Positions 48,599-57,875 are shown, counted from the first letter of the stretch. The stretch is DNA of 64,000 nt from CAITWD01 sp963842065 (GCA_963842065.1 CAWJEW010000008.1:310001-374000); one strand, 5' to 3'. The notes: generated by a model not told the origin, from the sequence alone. A program made the numbers and translations.

Positions 48599-49273
48599 GT
48601 GGCCACCCACCTTGGCATCCTCGCCCTTGCGTCCGCGTTCTCGCCGGTGCTCCTGGCCGTCGTGCTCGTCGCGCTTGGGGCGCCCGAACCGCCGAAGCTG
48701 CTGCTTTGGTACCTGGCGGGCGGGGCCCTGGTCAGCCTCGCGCTGGGCGTCGTGATCATGGTGGCGCTCGACGACCTCGGCCAGACCCGGCACCGCGGCT
48801 CCCACTCCTTCGGACCGGGCGTCGACATCGCCGTGGGGGTCGCGGGCCTGGTGATCGCCGGCGCGCTCGTGCTGCGACGCCGGGCCCGGGCCCGCGATCC
48901 CGAGCGGCGATCCGGCCAAGCGAGCTCGCCCGGACCCGTCGCGCGGTTCCTGGCCAAGGGTTCGCCGCGCGCGATGTTCATCCTCGGACTCATCCTGGGC
49001 TTCCCGGGCGTCTACTACCTGGCCGGGCTCAAGGACATCGCCCAGGGCGATCCCAACTGGAGCGGACGCATTGCGTTCATGGTCGCGTTCGTCGTTGTCT
49101 CGTTCCTGTTGATCTGGGTGCCGCTGGTCGGCTACGTCGTCGCCCCGGATGCCACGCGACGCACGATCGCCGCGGCCGACGCCTGGCTGGCGGCGCATCT
49201 GATCGAGATCGGGATCGTCGTCGCGGCGGGTGTCGGCGTGTACGAGATCGTGCGCGGGGTCCTCGCGCTGTAG
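48599..49273 (+). CDS. GAP-family (Sap-like) membrane protein
   Basis: A 224-residue membrane protein with a GTG start. Six hydrophobic helices are seen. The first is LGILALASAFSPVLLAVVLV, with the family's SP turn; the next KLLLWYLAGGALVSLALGVV; the fourth has SPRAMFILGLILGFPGVYYL. A charged central loop (RRARARDPERRSGQASSPG) splits two halves, as in mycobacterial GAP proteins that help lipid export (Sap, sulfolipid-addressing). Here it stands alone, with no lipid-synthesis gene beside it. Role by family only. Confidence 0.8.
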   Translation: MATHLGILALASAFSPVLLAVVLVALGAPEPPKLLLWYLAGGALVSLALGVVIMVALDDLGQTRHRGSHSFGPGVDIAVGVAGLVIAGALVLRRRARARDPERRSGQASSPGPVARFLAKGSPRAMFILGLILGFPGVYYLAGLKDIAQGDPNWSGRIAFMVAFVVVSFLLIWVPLVGYVVAPDATRRTIAAADAWLAAHLIEIGIVVAAGVGVYEIVRGVLAL

Positions 49274-49294
49274 GGCTGCGCCGCCGGTCTGCGC

Positions 49295-50905
49295 TCAGGA
49301 TGCGGACCCGGCGGCGTCCTCGGCCGCATACTCGGCCAGCAGGCGCCGCTCGTCCTCGTATTTGGGGAAGAACCGGAACACGACGGCCGCGCCGACGAGC
49401 ACCGCGATGATTCCGGCGGCGTAGGCCCAATGGTCGCCCTGCAGGAACGAGGTCTTGGCCGCACTGATGATCTGGGTGGAGTACTGCGGGTACTGCGTGG
49501 CGATCGACTGCGCCCCGGCAAACGACTTGGTCAGCTCCTCCTGGACGGAGCTTGAGACGTTCGCGCCGCTCGCTGATAGCTGCTTGGACGCCGCCGATGC
49601 GTAGCCGGCGGTCAAGAGCGCCCCAAAGATCGATTGCATGACCGCGCCGCCGAGGTCGCGCTGCAGATCGGCGGTGCCGGAGGCCATGCCGACCCGGCGC
49701 ACCGGCACCGAGCCGGTCAGTGAATGGGATGCCGGCGTGCCGGCCAGGCCGACGCCGATGCCCACCAGTGCGTAGGCGAGCCCCACCCTCCAGTACGCGG
49801 CGTGTTCGCCCCAGAGCAACAGCATGGCCAAGAACCCGAGCAGCACAAACACGTAGCCGAACAGCAGCGTAAACCGCGCACCACGCTTCTCGACGATCTT
49901 GGCCGAGCGCGGCGCGACGATCACCATCAGCGCCGCGGCCGGCAGGATCGACGCCCCGGCCTCGAGGGTGGAGTAGCCGAGCACGTTTTGCAGGTACTGC
50001 TGGCCGACGAACATCGCGCCCATCAGCGAGCCAAACACGATGACCCCCGCGCAGGCCGCGACCCAGAACGGCGGCCGGGCGGCGACGCCCAGGTCATACA
50101 GCGGGTTGGCGGCGCGCCGCTGCCGGATCACGAAGCACACGAGCGCGACAACCGCGATGCCCGCGAGCACCAGCGCCGCCGTGTGGGCCCGCTGCACCGG
50201 GGCGAAGTTGATGGAGAGGATGAGCGCGGCCACCAGCACGAGCGACAGGATCCCGCCGAGATTGTCGACCCGCTCGGTGCTCTCGTTGACATGGGCGGGC
50301 ACAAAGACCCAGGCGAGCACGATCGCGACGACCGCGAGGGGCACCGTGATCAAGAACACCGATCCCCAGTAGAAGTGCTCGAGCAGGAACCCGGACAGAA
50401 GTGGGCCGAGGGCGGCGATTGCACCGCCGAGGCCTGACCAGAGCGCGATTGCCTTGGTGCGGCCCGCACCGGGCGACCACAGCGCGGTGATCAGGGCGAG
50501 CGTCGTCGGGTACGCCATGCCCGCGGCGAGACCACCACCGAGGCGTGCCACGAACAGCACGGTGTCCGTCGGGGCGTACGCCGCCAGCAGCGACATCGGG
50601 ATCGCCAGTACCGTTCCGGAGACCAAGAGGGTCTTGCGCCCGTAGCGGTCGCCAAGCGCGCCAAGCCACAGTACCGAGCAGGCGAGCCCGAGCGAATAAC
50701 CGACCGCAATGAGATCGAGCGTCGTTTGGCTCGAGTTGAAGTGCGTACCGATCGAGGGCAGGGCGACGTTCGCGACGGCCAGGTTCAGGTTCGCGACCGC
50801 GGCCACGAGGATCAGGCTGATCAGCACGAGCCCCGCACGCGGCGGGCTGGTGGCCGTGCGCGGGGCCGCGACATCGTGGGGCGGGTTCGCGGTGGTCACA
50901 CGCAC
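49295..50905 (-). CDS. MFS transporter, DHA2 (14-TM drug:H+ antiporter) type
   Basis: A 536-residue 14-helix major facilitator. Motif A is LGALGDRYGRKTLLVSG (residues about 80-96), motif B-like region RLGGGLAAGMAYPTTLALI, and motif C region SGLGGAIAALGPLLSGFLLE (loop 5 GP). A periplasmic loop with QEELTKSFAGAQSIATQYPQ near the C-terminus is typical of EmrB/QacA-like DHA2 members. It would export drugs or toxic organics. No dedicated regulator gene is adjacent. The gene is 40 bases downstream of the DUF2252 gene on the same strand, so they may be co-transcribed. Confidence 0.9.
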   Translation of the reverse strand: MRVTTANPPHDVAAPRTATSPPRAGLVLISLILVAAVANLNLAVANVALPSIGTHFNSSQTTLDLIAVGYSLGLACSVLWLGALGDRYGRKTLLVSGTVLAIPMSLLAAYAPTDTVLFVARLGGGLAAGMAYPTTLALITALWSPGAGRTKAIALWSGLGGAIAALGPLLSGFLLEHFYWGSVFLITVPLAVVAIVLAWVFVPAHVNESTERVDNLGGILSLVLVAALILSINFAPVQRAHTAALVLAGIAVVALVCFVIRQRRAANPLYDLGVAARPPFWVAACAGVIVFGSLMGAMFVGQQYLQNVLGYSTLEAGASILPAAALMVIVAPRSAKIVEKRGARFTLLFGYVFVLLGFLAMLLLWGEHAAYWRVGLAYALVGIGVGLAGTPASHSLTGSVPVRRVGMASGTADLQRDLGGAVMQSIFGALLTAGYASAASKQLSASGANVSSSVQEELTKSFAGAQSIATQYPQYSTQIISAAKTSFLQGDHWAYAAGIIAVLVGAAVVFRFFPKYEDERRLLAEYAAEDAAGSAS

Positions 50906-50944
50906 CTTTCGGCGCGATGTTGTCGTGGCGCCGGGCGCGCGGGG

Positions 50945-52387
50945 TCACACACCGGTCTTGGCCTGGATTCGTCCGCTCGCCGCCGCTTGGGACAGCGCCT
51001 CATAATCACGCTCGTTCTGGTCGGCATACCGGGCCGCGAAGTTGACGATCGCGCGGTCGAACACGTCCGACTTGCCCAGGTATGCCGCGATCGCGATGCG
51101 GTCGCCCGAGTTCGCGTGGGCGCGGGCGAGGGTCCAGCCGCACAGCTGTGCATAGTTGATCAGGCCCGCGGGGATCATCTCCTCGATCTCGGCCGAGCCC
51201 TTCCAGTCGCGCAGCTGGCGTACGTAGAAATCGCGCTCGACGCCGTCCAGGCCGACGACACGCATCCAGCCGAGCATGACGTCTCCGGCCGCCTGCATCA
51301 GGCGTTGGCCGGCGACCACGCGATGGGCGTGGTTCCGGTAGGCGCTGGCCCCGCAGAAGCCCTCCAGCACCGACGCCTGCGCTTCCTTGAGCTGCAAGAA
51401 CAGCGGATCCTCATTGTCGCGCCCCAACAGCAGGGCGATCCAGGCTCGCGTGCCCACGCTGCCGACGCCGACGACCTTGCGCGCAAGGTCGGCGAAGCGA
51501 TATTGCTCCAGCAGCCAGCGGCGGTCGGTCTCGAGGGTGTTCCGGTACGAGCGGATGCACTCGTGCACCCAGCCGGTGAAGCGGTCCGCAAACTCAGGGG
51601 TCATGAAGGCCGCCGCGGGGATGATCAGCGGCGGATCGGCCTTGATGCGCGGCTCGCCGTCGACGATCTCGGTCATCTTGTTGAAGGCGTGCGTGCTGTC
51701 GCGGGTGCGGGCCTTGGCGATCGTGCGCTCGGTGCGTGCGGCCATCTGCTTGGTGACCCTGGGGCGGTACTGCTCCATCGTGCGATCGACGTCGAGGCTC
51801 GCGTAGTAGACCTCGAGGTTGGTCTGGCGTGCGAACTCGGCCATGGCGGTGCGGTAGCCGGCGACACTCGCCCGGACGGCGGCCGCGCGCTCCAGCGGCG
51901 TGAACCCGCGATCGCGCCCCGCGACCTCGAGGCTCGCCGCAAGGCGCTTGATGTCCCATTCGAAGGGTCCGGGCGCCGTCTCGTCGAAGTCGTTGATGTC
52001 GAACACCAGGCGCCGCTCGGGGGTGCCGAAGATCCCGAAGTTCGACAGATGTGCGTCGCCACACAGCTGCACGCGCAGGCCGGTCGTGGGCGTCGCGGCA
52101 AGATCGTTGGCCATCACCAGTGCCGCGCCGCGGTAGAAGGCAAACGGCGAGACCATCATGCGCCCGTAGCGGATCGGCACCAGGTCCTGGGCCCGCGAGG
52201 CCGCCTGGGATTCCAAGAGCGCGACCGGGTCGGCGCGGCCCGCCGTCGGGAAGAAGTCGGCGTGTTTGCTGCGCGGGATTGCCCTGCGCTCCGCCCGCCC
52301 CCGGACCGTGCGCTCCTCGACGCTGGGATGATCGACGATCGACGGTCGGAAATCCGGAAGGTTGACTGCTGAGAACGATGTGCTCAT
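50945..52387 (-). CDS. DUF2252 family protein (kinase-like fold)
   Basis: A 480-residue protein from the ATG at 52387. DUF2252 hallmarks: RSKHADFFPTAGRADPVALL, VPIRYGRMMVSPFAFYRGAA, the phosphotransferase-like LRVQLCGDAHLSNFGIFGTP (His-x-Asp style catalytic loop) and VFDINDFDETAPGPFEWDIK, which supplies Asp residues as in aminoglycoside-kinase-like folds. The family is common in actinobacteria, and its substrate is unknown. Length is typical. It is upstream of the DHA2 transporter in the same direction. Confidence 0.88.
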   Translation of the reverse strand: MSTSFSAVNLPDFRPSIVDHPSVEERTVRGRAERRAIPRSKHADFFPTAGRADPVALLESQAASRAQDLVPIRYGRMMVSPFAFYRGAALVMANDLAATPTTGLRVQLCGDAHLSNFGIFGTPERRLVFDINDFDETAPGPFEWDIKRLAASLEVAGRDRGFTPLERAAAVRASVAGYRTAMAEFARQTNLEVYYASLDVDRTMEQYRPRVTKQMAARTERTIAKARTRDSTHAFNKMTEIVDGEPRIKADPPLIIPAAAFMTPEFADRFTGWVHECIRSYRNTLETDRRWLLEQYRFADLARKVVGVGSVGTRAWIALLLGRDNEDPLFLQLKEAQASVLEGFCGASAYRNHAHRVVAGQRLMQAAGDVMLGWMRVVGLDGVERDFYVRQLRDWKGSAEIEEMIPAGLINYAQLCGWTLARAHANSGDRIAIAAYLGKSDVFDRAIVNFAARYADQNERDYEALSQAAASGRIQAKTGV

Positions 52388-52610
52388 GACACACCCCGAT
52401 CGGGATTCTCGTGCTCGATGCACGCGCGGGCCGCCCGCGCGCACGGTGGACCGCGGTCGATCCGCCCGCACCATTACACCGGACGCGGCGGGGGATGCCT
52501 AGCCTCGTGCCGGCGGCGCTGTGCGCCCCGCGCGTCGGCGGGTGTGCTGCCGGCGAGTGCGCGTCGGGCTATCGTATGGCTGCCGCGACGACGACCGCCA
52601 GGGAGGGCTT

Positions 52611-53336
52611 ATGTCGACTGCACCCCCGCGCACCGCACCGCGTGCACTGCTCTTCGACGTTTTCGGCACGTGCGTCGACTGGCGCACGGGCGTTGCCCGT
52701 CAGGCCGCCGCGGTGGGCAGACGCTACGGGCTCGACGACGTCGACTGGGCTGCGTTCGCGGACGCCTGGCGCGCCCGGTACCAGCCCCAGATGGACACGG
52801 TGCGCGACGGAATGCGCGAGTGGGCGACGCTGGACGTGCTGCACCGCGAATCGCTCGATGACGTGCTGGCGGAATTCGGCATCGACCTGCGTCCGGATGA
52901 CCGCGACCGGTTGACGCTCGCCTGGCATCGCCTGGATCCGTGGCCGGACACCGTCGCCGGCCTGACTCGGCTGCGGCGGCGCTTCGTGGTCGCGCCGGCG
53001 TCGAACGGCCACATTGCGCTGCAGGTCAATCTCGCTCGGCACGCGGGCCTGGTCTGGGACGCGATCCTCGGCGCCGAGGTCGCCCGCGCATACAAGCCGG
53101 ATCCGCACGTGTATCTGCGCAGCGTCGCCGCGCTCGGCTTGGCGCCGGGCGAGGTCATGATGGTCGCCGCCCACAACCGCGACCTGGCGGCCGCGGCGCG
53201 CTGCGGCCTGGCGACTGCGTTCGTCGCGCGCCCGAGCGAGTACGGACCCGACCAGGCGACCGACCTCGTCGCCGACCCGGGGGTGGACATCGCGGTGGCG
53301 GACTTCGGCGCGCTCGCCGACGCCTTGGGGGCATGA
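52611..53336 (+). CDS. Haloacid dehalogenase, type II-like (HAD)
   Basis: A 241-residue HAD hydrolase; GGGAGG is four bases from the ATG at 52611. Motif I is ALLFDVFGTCVDWRTGV (Asp nucleophile; type II dehalogenases have this FDxxGTxxD variant). Motif II is FVVAPASNGHIALQVN. The Lys and acidic residues of motif III/IV are ARAYKPDPHVYLRSV and VMMVAAHNRDLAAAARCG. The AAHxxDL variant and cap helices match type II L-2-haloacid dehalogenases, which remove halide from short haloacids. Some such proteins act on other substrates. Confidence 0.88.
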   Translation: MSTAPPRTAPRALLFDVFGTCVDWRTGVARQAAAVGRRYGLDDVDWAAFADAWRARYQPQMDTVRDGMREWATLDVLHRESLDDVLAEFGIDLRPDDRDRLTLAWHRLDPWPDTVAGLTRLRRRFVVAPASNGHIALQVNLARHAGLVWDAILGAEVARAYKPDPHVYLRSVAALGLAPGEVMMVAAHNRDLAAAARCGLATAFVARPSEYGPDQATDLVADPGVDIAVADFGALADALGA

Positions 53337-53343
53337 TGGGTGG

Positions 53344-53838
53344 ATGGCTCACTCCCGGCGCGCTCTGCTCGGGCGGCCCGCGGCGCGGGTGGCCGGCATG
53401 AGCGCCGCGCGGCAGCCATCGCGGGCCCACCCGCTGACCGGCCGCTGTCTGTGCGGAGGGATCCGGTTCGAGATCACCGCGCCGTTCACGGTCGCCCTGT
53501 ACTGCCATTGCATGCACTGCCAGCACCGCACCGGGACGGGCTTCTCGGTCGATGGGCGTGTCCCGCGCGACGGCTTCCGGCTGATCTGTGGGCGCGAGCT
53601 GATCTCCGGCTATACGCCGCCGGGCGGCATCCTGAAACTCTTCTGTGCGCGCTGCGGGGGCCATGTCTTCTCGGGCGACCCGTTTGCCGACCAGCTCGTG
53701 GGCATCCGTTTCGGTGCGCTTGATGTCGATCCCGGGATCCGACCCTCGTTTCATCAGTTCACGGCCTCGGCGCCGGCATGGTCCCCGGTGCCGGACGACG
53801 GCCTGCCCCGGTATCCCGGGGCCCAATCCGCCGCGTAG
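53344..53838 (+). CDS. GFA/CENP-V-family zinc protein
   Basis: A 164-residue protein; an internal ATG at 53398 (MSAARQPSRAH) is an alternative start. The GFA zinc-binding set is complete: GRCLCGGIRFEITAPFTVAL, YCHCMHCQHRTGTGFSVDG, and FCARCGGHVFSGDP. The family includes glutathione-dependent formaldehyde-activating enzyme and many proteins of unknown thiol chemistry. It begins eight bases after the haloacid-dehalogenase stop. Formaldehyde or aldehyde handling is possible but not shown. A perfect hairpin follows the gene. Confidence 0.88.
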   Translation: MAHSRRALLGRPAARVAGMSAARQPSRAHPLTGRCLCGGIRFEITAPFTVALYCHCMHCQHRTGTGFSVDGRVPRDGFRLICGRELISGYTPPGGILKLFCARCGGHVFSGDPFADQLVGIRFGALDVDPGIRPSFHQFTASAPAWSPVPDDGLPRYPGAQSAA

Positions 53839-53853
53839 ACCGAACGAAGTGCA

Positions 53854-53884
53854 GGTCATGTCCGGGGACTCCCCGGACATGACC
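53854..53884. terminator. 14-bp perfect hairpin after the GFA gene
   Basis: GGTCATGTCCGGGG (53854-53867) pairs with CCCCGGACATGACC (53871-53884) around a three-base ACT loop. It lies 16 bases past the GFA stop and about 150 bases before the MgtC-type gene. There is no T-run. It acts most likely as a terminator, though such a perfect palindrome could also bind a dimeric regulator. Confidence 0.6.
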
Positions 53885-54032
53885 GCCGGTCACGGCGAAC
53901 TAGACTGATCGCACCCAAGAGGTGTGCAATGCGGCGCGCGACCGGCATGGCTTGTTCTCCCGTGCAGCGCAGCGGGTGCCGGGCGATCCGCGTCGCGTAC
54001 CCGCTGCCGCCGCATGGGCCGGGATCCGGTCG

Positions 54033-55307
54033 ATGAGTTCCCCAGCCCCGGTACTCGCGGAGGTCTTCTCAACACGGCAGTGGCACCTGTTCGCCGCACT
54101 CGGCATCGGCCTGCTCATCGGGCTCGAGCGGGAACGACGCAAAGGAGAAGGCCCGGGGCGGGAAGCGGCGGGGGTGCGGACCTTCGCCCTCGTGGGCCTT
54201 GTCGGAGGCCTCGCCGCCGAACTCGGCGGGGTCGTCGTCCTGGCTGTCTGTGGCGCGTTTGTCGCGGTCGCGGCGGTCGTGGCCTACGCGACGCGACGCA
54301 ACGAGGACCCCGGGCTCACCACCCAGGTCGCCCTGATGACGACCTTCCTGCTCGGTGCGCTGACCTGGCGCAGCCCGGCGCTCGCCGCCGGGCTCGCGGT
54401 CGTGGTGACGGTGTTGCTCGCCGCACGTGGGCCGCTGCACCGGTTCATCAGGGAATCGCTCTCACCGCGCGAGTTGCACGATGGGCTCGTGTTCGCCGCT
54501 GCGGCGCTGGTGGTGCTGCCGCTCGTGCCGGACCGCGCGGTCGGGCCGTACGGCGTGCTGAACCCGTTCGTCATCTGGCGTCTGGTGGTGATCGTGATGG
54601 CGATCAGTGCGGGCGGGTACATCGCGATGCGCATGCTCGGCTCGCGGTTGGGGCTGACGGTGGCCGGGTTCGCCGGCGGGTTCGTCTCGAGCACGATCAC
54701 CGTCGCGTCGATGGGTGCGCGGGCCCGTCAGACACCCACGGTACTGCGCACCGCGGTGGCCGGCGCCACGCTGGCGGGATTGGCGAGCCTGATCGAGTTG
54801 GCGATCGTCGTCGGGGCGACCTACCCGGCGGCCCTGCGCCACGTGGTCGTGCCATTGGCGCTTGCCGGCGTGTCGGCGGCAGCCTACGCGGCGGCGTTCG
54901 CGATTCGGGCGTTGCGCGTCGACCGCCCTGCGCGGATCGCGCACGGACGCGCCTTCGATCTGCGGGCAGCGGTGCTGTTTTCGGTCTCGGTCACCGCCAT
55001 CATGCTCCTTGCGGCGGCCCTGCGCGCGCACTTGGGCACACCCGGTCTCGTCGCCGGGGTCGGGGTGGCCGGCCTCGTCGATATCCAGGCCGGCGCAATC
55101 TCCGTCGCGGGTCTGGTGGCTGCGGGCAAGCTCGCCCCCGCCGCTGCGGTGGTCCCGATCCTCGCCGCGATATCGGCGAGCGCGCTGACCAAGGCCGTGC
55201 TGGCGCTCGTGAGCGGACGGTGGCCCTACGCGAGCCGCGTCGTCCCGGGACTCGCGCTGGTCATCATCGCCGCGTGGCTCGGCGTCTGGATCGAGGCCGT
55301 GTGGTGA
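54033..55307 (+). CDS. MgtC/SapB-DUF4010 membrane protein
   Basis: A 424-residue membrane protein from the ATG at 54033. The N-terminal MgtC-like half shows HLFAALGIGLLIGLERERRK, EAAGVRTFALVGLVGGLAAE and VVAYATRRNEDPGLTTQVAL. The C-terminal half is DUF4010 (LAGFAGGFVSSTITVASMGA-type segment, VAGFAGGFVSSTITVASMG; then AALRAHLGTPGLVAGVGVAG). About twelve helices in total. The family is linked to magnesium limitation and intracellular survival, but its transport role is unsettled. No Mg-sensing leader was recognised upstream. Confidence 0.88.
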   Translation: MSSPAPVLAEVFSTRQWHLFAALGIGLLIGLERERRKGEGPGREAAGVRTFALVGLVGGLAAELGGVVVLAVCGAFVAVAAVVAYATRRNEDPGLTTQVALMTTFLLGALTWRSPALAAGLAVVVTVLLAARGPLHRFIRESLSPRELHDGLVFAAAALVVLPLVPDRAVGPYGVLNPFVIWRLVVIVMAISAGGYIAMRMLGSRLGLTVAGFAGGFVSSTITVASMGARARQTPTVLRTAVAGATLAGLASLIELAIVVGATYPAALRHVVVPLALAGVSAAAYAAAFAIRALRVDRPARIAHGRAFDLRAAVLFSVSVTAIMLLAAALRAHLGTPGLVAGVGVAGLVDIQAGAISVAGLVAAGKLAPAAAVVPILAAISASALTKAVLALVSGRWPYASRVVPGLALVIIAAWLGVWIEAVW

Positions 55308-55364
55308 GCCTCGGCGGGTTCGGGGGGCGGGCGGCCGGCCGGCGACCGGCCCGCCGACCGTGAC

Positions 55365-55805
55365 CTACGACTCGTGCAGCGCGCTCGTGATGGCTGCGAT
55401 CGCGTCGGTTTCAGGCGAGCTGACGTCCTGACCGTCCTCGCGGTGCGCGGCGGCGACCTTGTCGGCAACCGTCAACACGAACTTGCGGTAGTCCTCGAGT
55501 TCTTGCGGGGTCGCCTTCGCCGCGACCAGCCCCACGGCCTCGCGGATCAGTGCCAGGGCGTGTTCGCGCATCTCCTCTGGCGAGTGGGCGCGGGTGTGGT
55601 CGGCCTTCGGGCGCGTCGACACGATCTGGTCAAGCAACTCGCTCTGTCCGTGCTCGGACCGCGCCTCAGCGTACGCCTTGGACATCGCGAAGGTCTCCCG
55701 GAACGTGCCACCGCGCGAGGCCATCACGACCATCATGCCGGCGCTCGTCGGGCCCTCGATTACGGTGGTCCACTCCTCGGGGGTGAATGCGGCTTTTGTG
55801 GTCAT
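55365..55805 (-). CDS. Conserved helical protein of unknown function
   Basis: A 146-residue soluble, mostly helical protein beginning TTKAAFTPEEWTTVIEGPTS then AGMMVVMASRGGTFRETFAM. Mid-region KAYAEARSEHGQSELLDQIV and the tail ATPQELEDYRKFVLTVADKV suggest a bundle. The opening, with AFxPEEWxTVxxGPxSAG, recurs in actinobacterial proteins from memory, but no function is attached to it. It stands alone between the MgtC-type gene and a small secreted protein, transcribed opposite to both. Confidence 0.7.
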   Translation of the reverse strand: MTTKAAFTPEEWTTVIEGPTSAGMMVVMASRGGTFRETFAMSKAYAEARSEHGQSELLDQIVSTRPKADHTRAHSPEEMREHALALIREAVGLVAAKATPQELEDYRKFVLTVADKVAAAHREDGQDVSSPETDAIAAITSALHES

Positions 55806-56090
55806 TTCGACTCCCGCTCCTCATGCAGGGGTTGACGCCGATCACTCTAGCGGGAGCGGGCGCGACTGCCGCGCGGATCCGCCGACAGCGTCGCGCCACG
55901 CTTCCCGAGCTGCCGGCGGGGGTGCGTGCGACTCCGAGCTCGTGCGATCTCCCGCGCCCCGGACGCGCTGCCGCGCCCGATAACTCGACGTTCCCGGAGA
56001 TCTCGCCGGACTCTCAGTATCGGCACCTCCCGTGGTCCCCATCGCGGAGCGCGGCCGCGATGGGCGGGGTCAACAATCCCGGGGGGATAT

Positions 56091-56321
56091 ATGCAGCGCT
56101 TCACGATGCGCAGTGCCCGCGCGACCGGCCTGGCGGCAGCCGCCGTCGCCGGCGTGGGGACCGCTGCCGCCGTCGCGGCATCGGGCGGTGGGTCGGGCAG
56201 CAGCCCCGCCTCGCAGCCGACGGCGACGGCGCTGGCAGCGACCACCACCAACCCGAGCACGACGCCGAGCAACTCGGGGACGCCGAACGTGGCGCACCCG
56301 GCCGGCCACAAGTGCCCCTAG
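56091..56321 (+). CDS. Small secreted Thr/Ser/Ala-rich protein
   Basis: A 76-residue protein; GGGGGG is four bases from the ATG at 56091. A basic start (MQRFTMRSARATG) and hydrophobic segment (LAAAAVAGVGTAAAVAA) form an export signal. The rest is a low-complexity linker (ASQPTATALAATTTNPSTTP) ending in PNVAHPAGHKCP. The terminal His/Cys cluster could bind metal or form a disulfide-linked dimer. No family recognised. Confidence 0.55.
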   Translation: MQRFTMRSARATGLAAAAVAGVGTAAAVAASGGGSGSSPASQPTATALAATTTNPSTTPSNSGTPNVAHPAGHKCP

Positions 56322-56574
56322 GTGGCCGCGCCAACTGTGCTCCGGAGTCCATCGCCCCGGCTCCGGAGCACCGGGGACGCGCCTGCGGCGTGGCGGTCGC
56401 CCGGACGCACTGACAGGACCCCGGCGGGACGCGTGCGGTAGGCGATGTCGGTCGCGACGTCTGCGCAGACCGCGGATTTGTGTGCGCGTCGCCGACGGGA
56501 CCCGGGCGCTCATACTTGACGTCGGCGCCCGGCCCAGCGAGGTTCCTTCCGAGGCATCCATCCAAGGGGGAGCC

Positions 56575-57387
56575 ATGCCAAAGGTCAACGTCGATGGTCT
56601 GACGATCAACTACGAGACGCAAGGAGAGGGCGAACCGCTTCTTCTGATCCCGTACCTGGCGGCCGACAACGCCTGCTACGCGTTCCAGCTGCCGGAGTAC
56701 ACCAAGCACTTTTCCTGCATCTCGGTCGATCTGCCCGGCTCGGGCGAGAGCGACAAGCCGCCGGGGCCGTACTCCACGACGGGATACGCCGACCAGGTCG
56801 CCGCGTTCCTCGGAGCGATCGGGGTCGAATCGGCGCACGTGGCCGGTGTCTCGCTCGGAGCGGCGGTGGCGACCCACCTGGCCGCACGCCATCCGGCGCG
56901 GGTGCGCTCGCTGACGCTCAACAGCGCCTGGGACACAACCGACCCATTCCTGGGCGTGTGTCTGGAGAACTGGCGCGCCCTTGCGCGCGGACTGCCGACC
57001 GTGGCGGACGCGGTGATCCTCGGGATCTTCCCCTGGTGCTTCACGCCCGAGATGTACGGCGAGCGGCCCGAGTTTGTGCTGGCGCTCGAAGACTTCGTCA
57101 GAAGCCGGCCGGCCCAGCCGCTGGAGGCGTTCCTGGCCCAGTCGCAGGCCGTGATCGAGCACGACGGGGCGCCGGTGCTCGGGGACATCACCGTCCCGAC
57201 CCTAATCACGGTCGGTGCGCATGATCAGCCCTGCTCGACGCGCTTTATCGCGCCGCTGACCGAGGGGATCGCGGACACCGAGGTCGTCGTGTTCGAGCAC
57301 TTGGCGCACGCCGGCCTGCACGAGGACCCGGAGACGTTCAACCGCGCCACGGTCGACTTCATGCTGCGGCACACCGGCACACGGTGA
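56575..57387 (+). CDS. Alpha/beta hydrolase
   Basis: A 270-residue hydrolase with AAGGGGGAG just before the ATG at 56575. Motifs: LTINYETQGEGEPLLLIPYL, VDLPGSGESDKPPGPYSTT, the nucleophile elbow SAHVAGVSLGAAVATHLAAR (Ser near residue 96), the acid in TLITVGAHDQPC and the base in FEHLAHAGLHEDPETFNRAT. This is the esterase / 3-oxoadipate-lactonase-like class. Substrate unknown. It is followed by a strong terminator hairpin, so it is the last gene of its unit. Confidence 0.88.
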   Translation: MPKVNVDGLTINYETQGEGEPLLLIPYLAADNACYAFQLPEYTKHFSCISVDLPGSGESDKPPGPYSTTGYADQVAAFLGAIGVESAHVAGVSLGAAVATHLAARHPARVRSLTLNSAWDTTDPFLGVCLENWRALARGLPTVADAVILGIFPWCFTPEMYGERPEFVLALEDFVRSRPAQPLEAFLAQSQAVIEHDGAPVLGDITVPTLITVGAHDQPCSTRFIAPLTEGIADTEVVVFEHLAHAGLHEDPETFNRATVDFMLRHTGTR

Positions 57388-57394
57388 TCGATAG

Positions 57395-57427
57395 CCCGCG
57401 GCACGGGCATCGCGCCCGTGCCGCGGG
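57395..57427. terminator. 14-bp hairpin terminator after hydrolase
   Basis: CCCGCGGCACGGGC (57395-57408) pairs with GCCCGTGCCGCGGG (57414-57427) around the loop ATCGC, eight bases after the hydrolase stop. There is no T-run, as is typical for this GC range. Confidence 0.7.
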
Positions 57428-57495
57428 GCGCCCTGGCGCGCCCGGCGCTGCCGGGCCGGCTCGTGCGCGGCGCGCGGATCTGATTGGATCGCGCC

Positions 57496-57819
57496 ATGAC
57501 TGTGATCAAGATCAATGCGATCACCGTGCCCGAGGGGTCCGGTGACGAACTGGCGCGGCGTTTCGCCGCGCGCGCCGGCGCGGTCGACGGCCAGGCGGGC
57601 TTTGAGGGTTTCGAGCTCCTGCGCCCGACCGACGACCGCACCCAGTGGCTCGTGATCACTCGCTGGCGTGATGAGGCGGCGTTCCAGGGCTGGGTGAACT
57701 CACCCGCCTTCGCGCACGGCCACGCGGGAGCGAGCCGGCCAGCCGCGCACGGCGGCCCCGTCGCGGTGTCGTCCGAGCTCTGGTCCTATGAGGTCGCCGG
57801 GGGGTCACCCGGTCCCTGA
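57496..57819 (+). CDS. Antibiotic-biosynthesis-monooxygenase (ABM) protein, MhuD-like
   Basis: A 107-residue ferredoxin-like ABM fold. The N-terminus TVIKINAITVPEGSGDELAR and GFEGFELLRPTDDRTQWLVI follow mycobacterial MhuD, a heme-degrading monooxygenase. Asn7 and Trp66, both needed in MhuD, are at the same positions. The heme-ligand His75 is not exact: the local sequence AFAHGHAGAS places His at 74 and 76. Heme degradation for iron is thus plausible but unproven. It stands alone after a terminator, with no ESX or heme-transport genes nearby. Confidence 0.7.
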   Translation: MTVIKINAITVPEGSGDELARRFAARAGAVDGQAGFEGFELLRPTDDRTQWLVITRWRDEAAFQGWVNSPAFAHGHAGASRPAAHGGPVAVSSELWSYEVAGGSPGP

Positions 57820-57875
57820 CCCGGGTCACCCGCGGGTCGGGGGCCGGGCGCGGCGGCGGGCCCCGCGTCGTGTCG

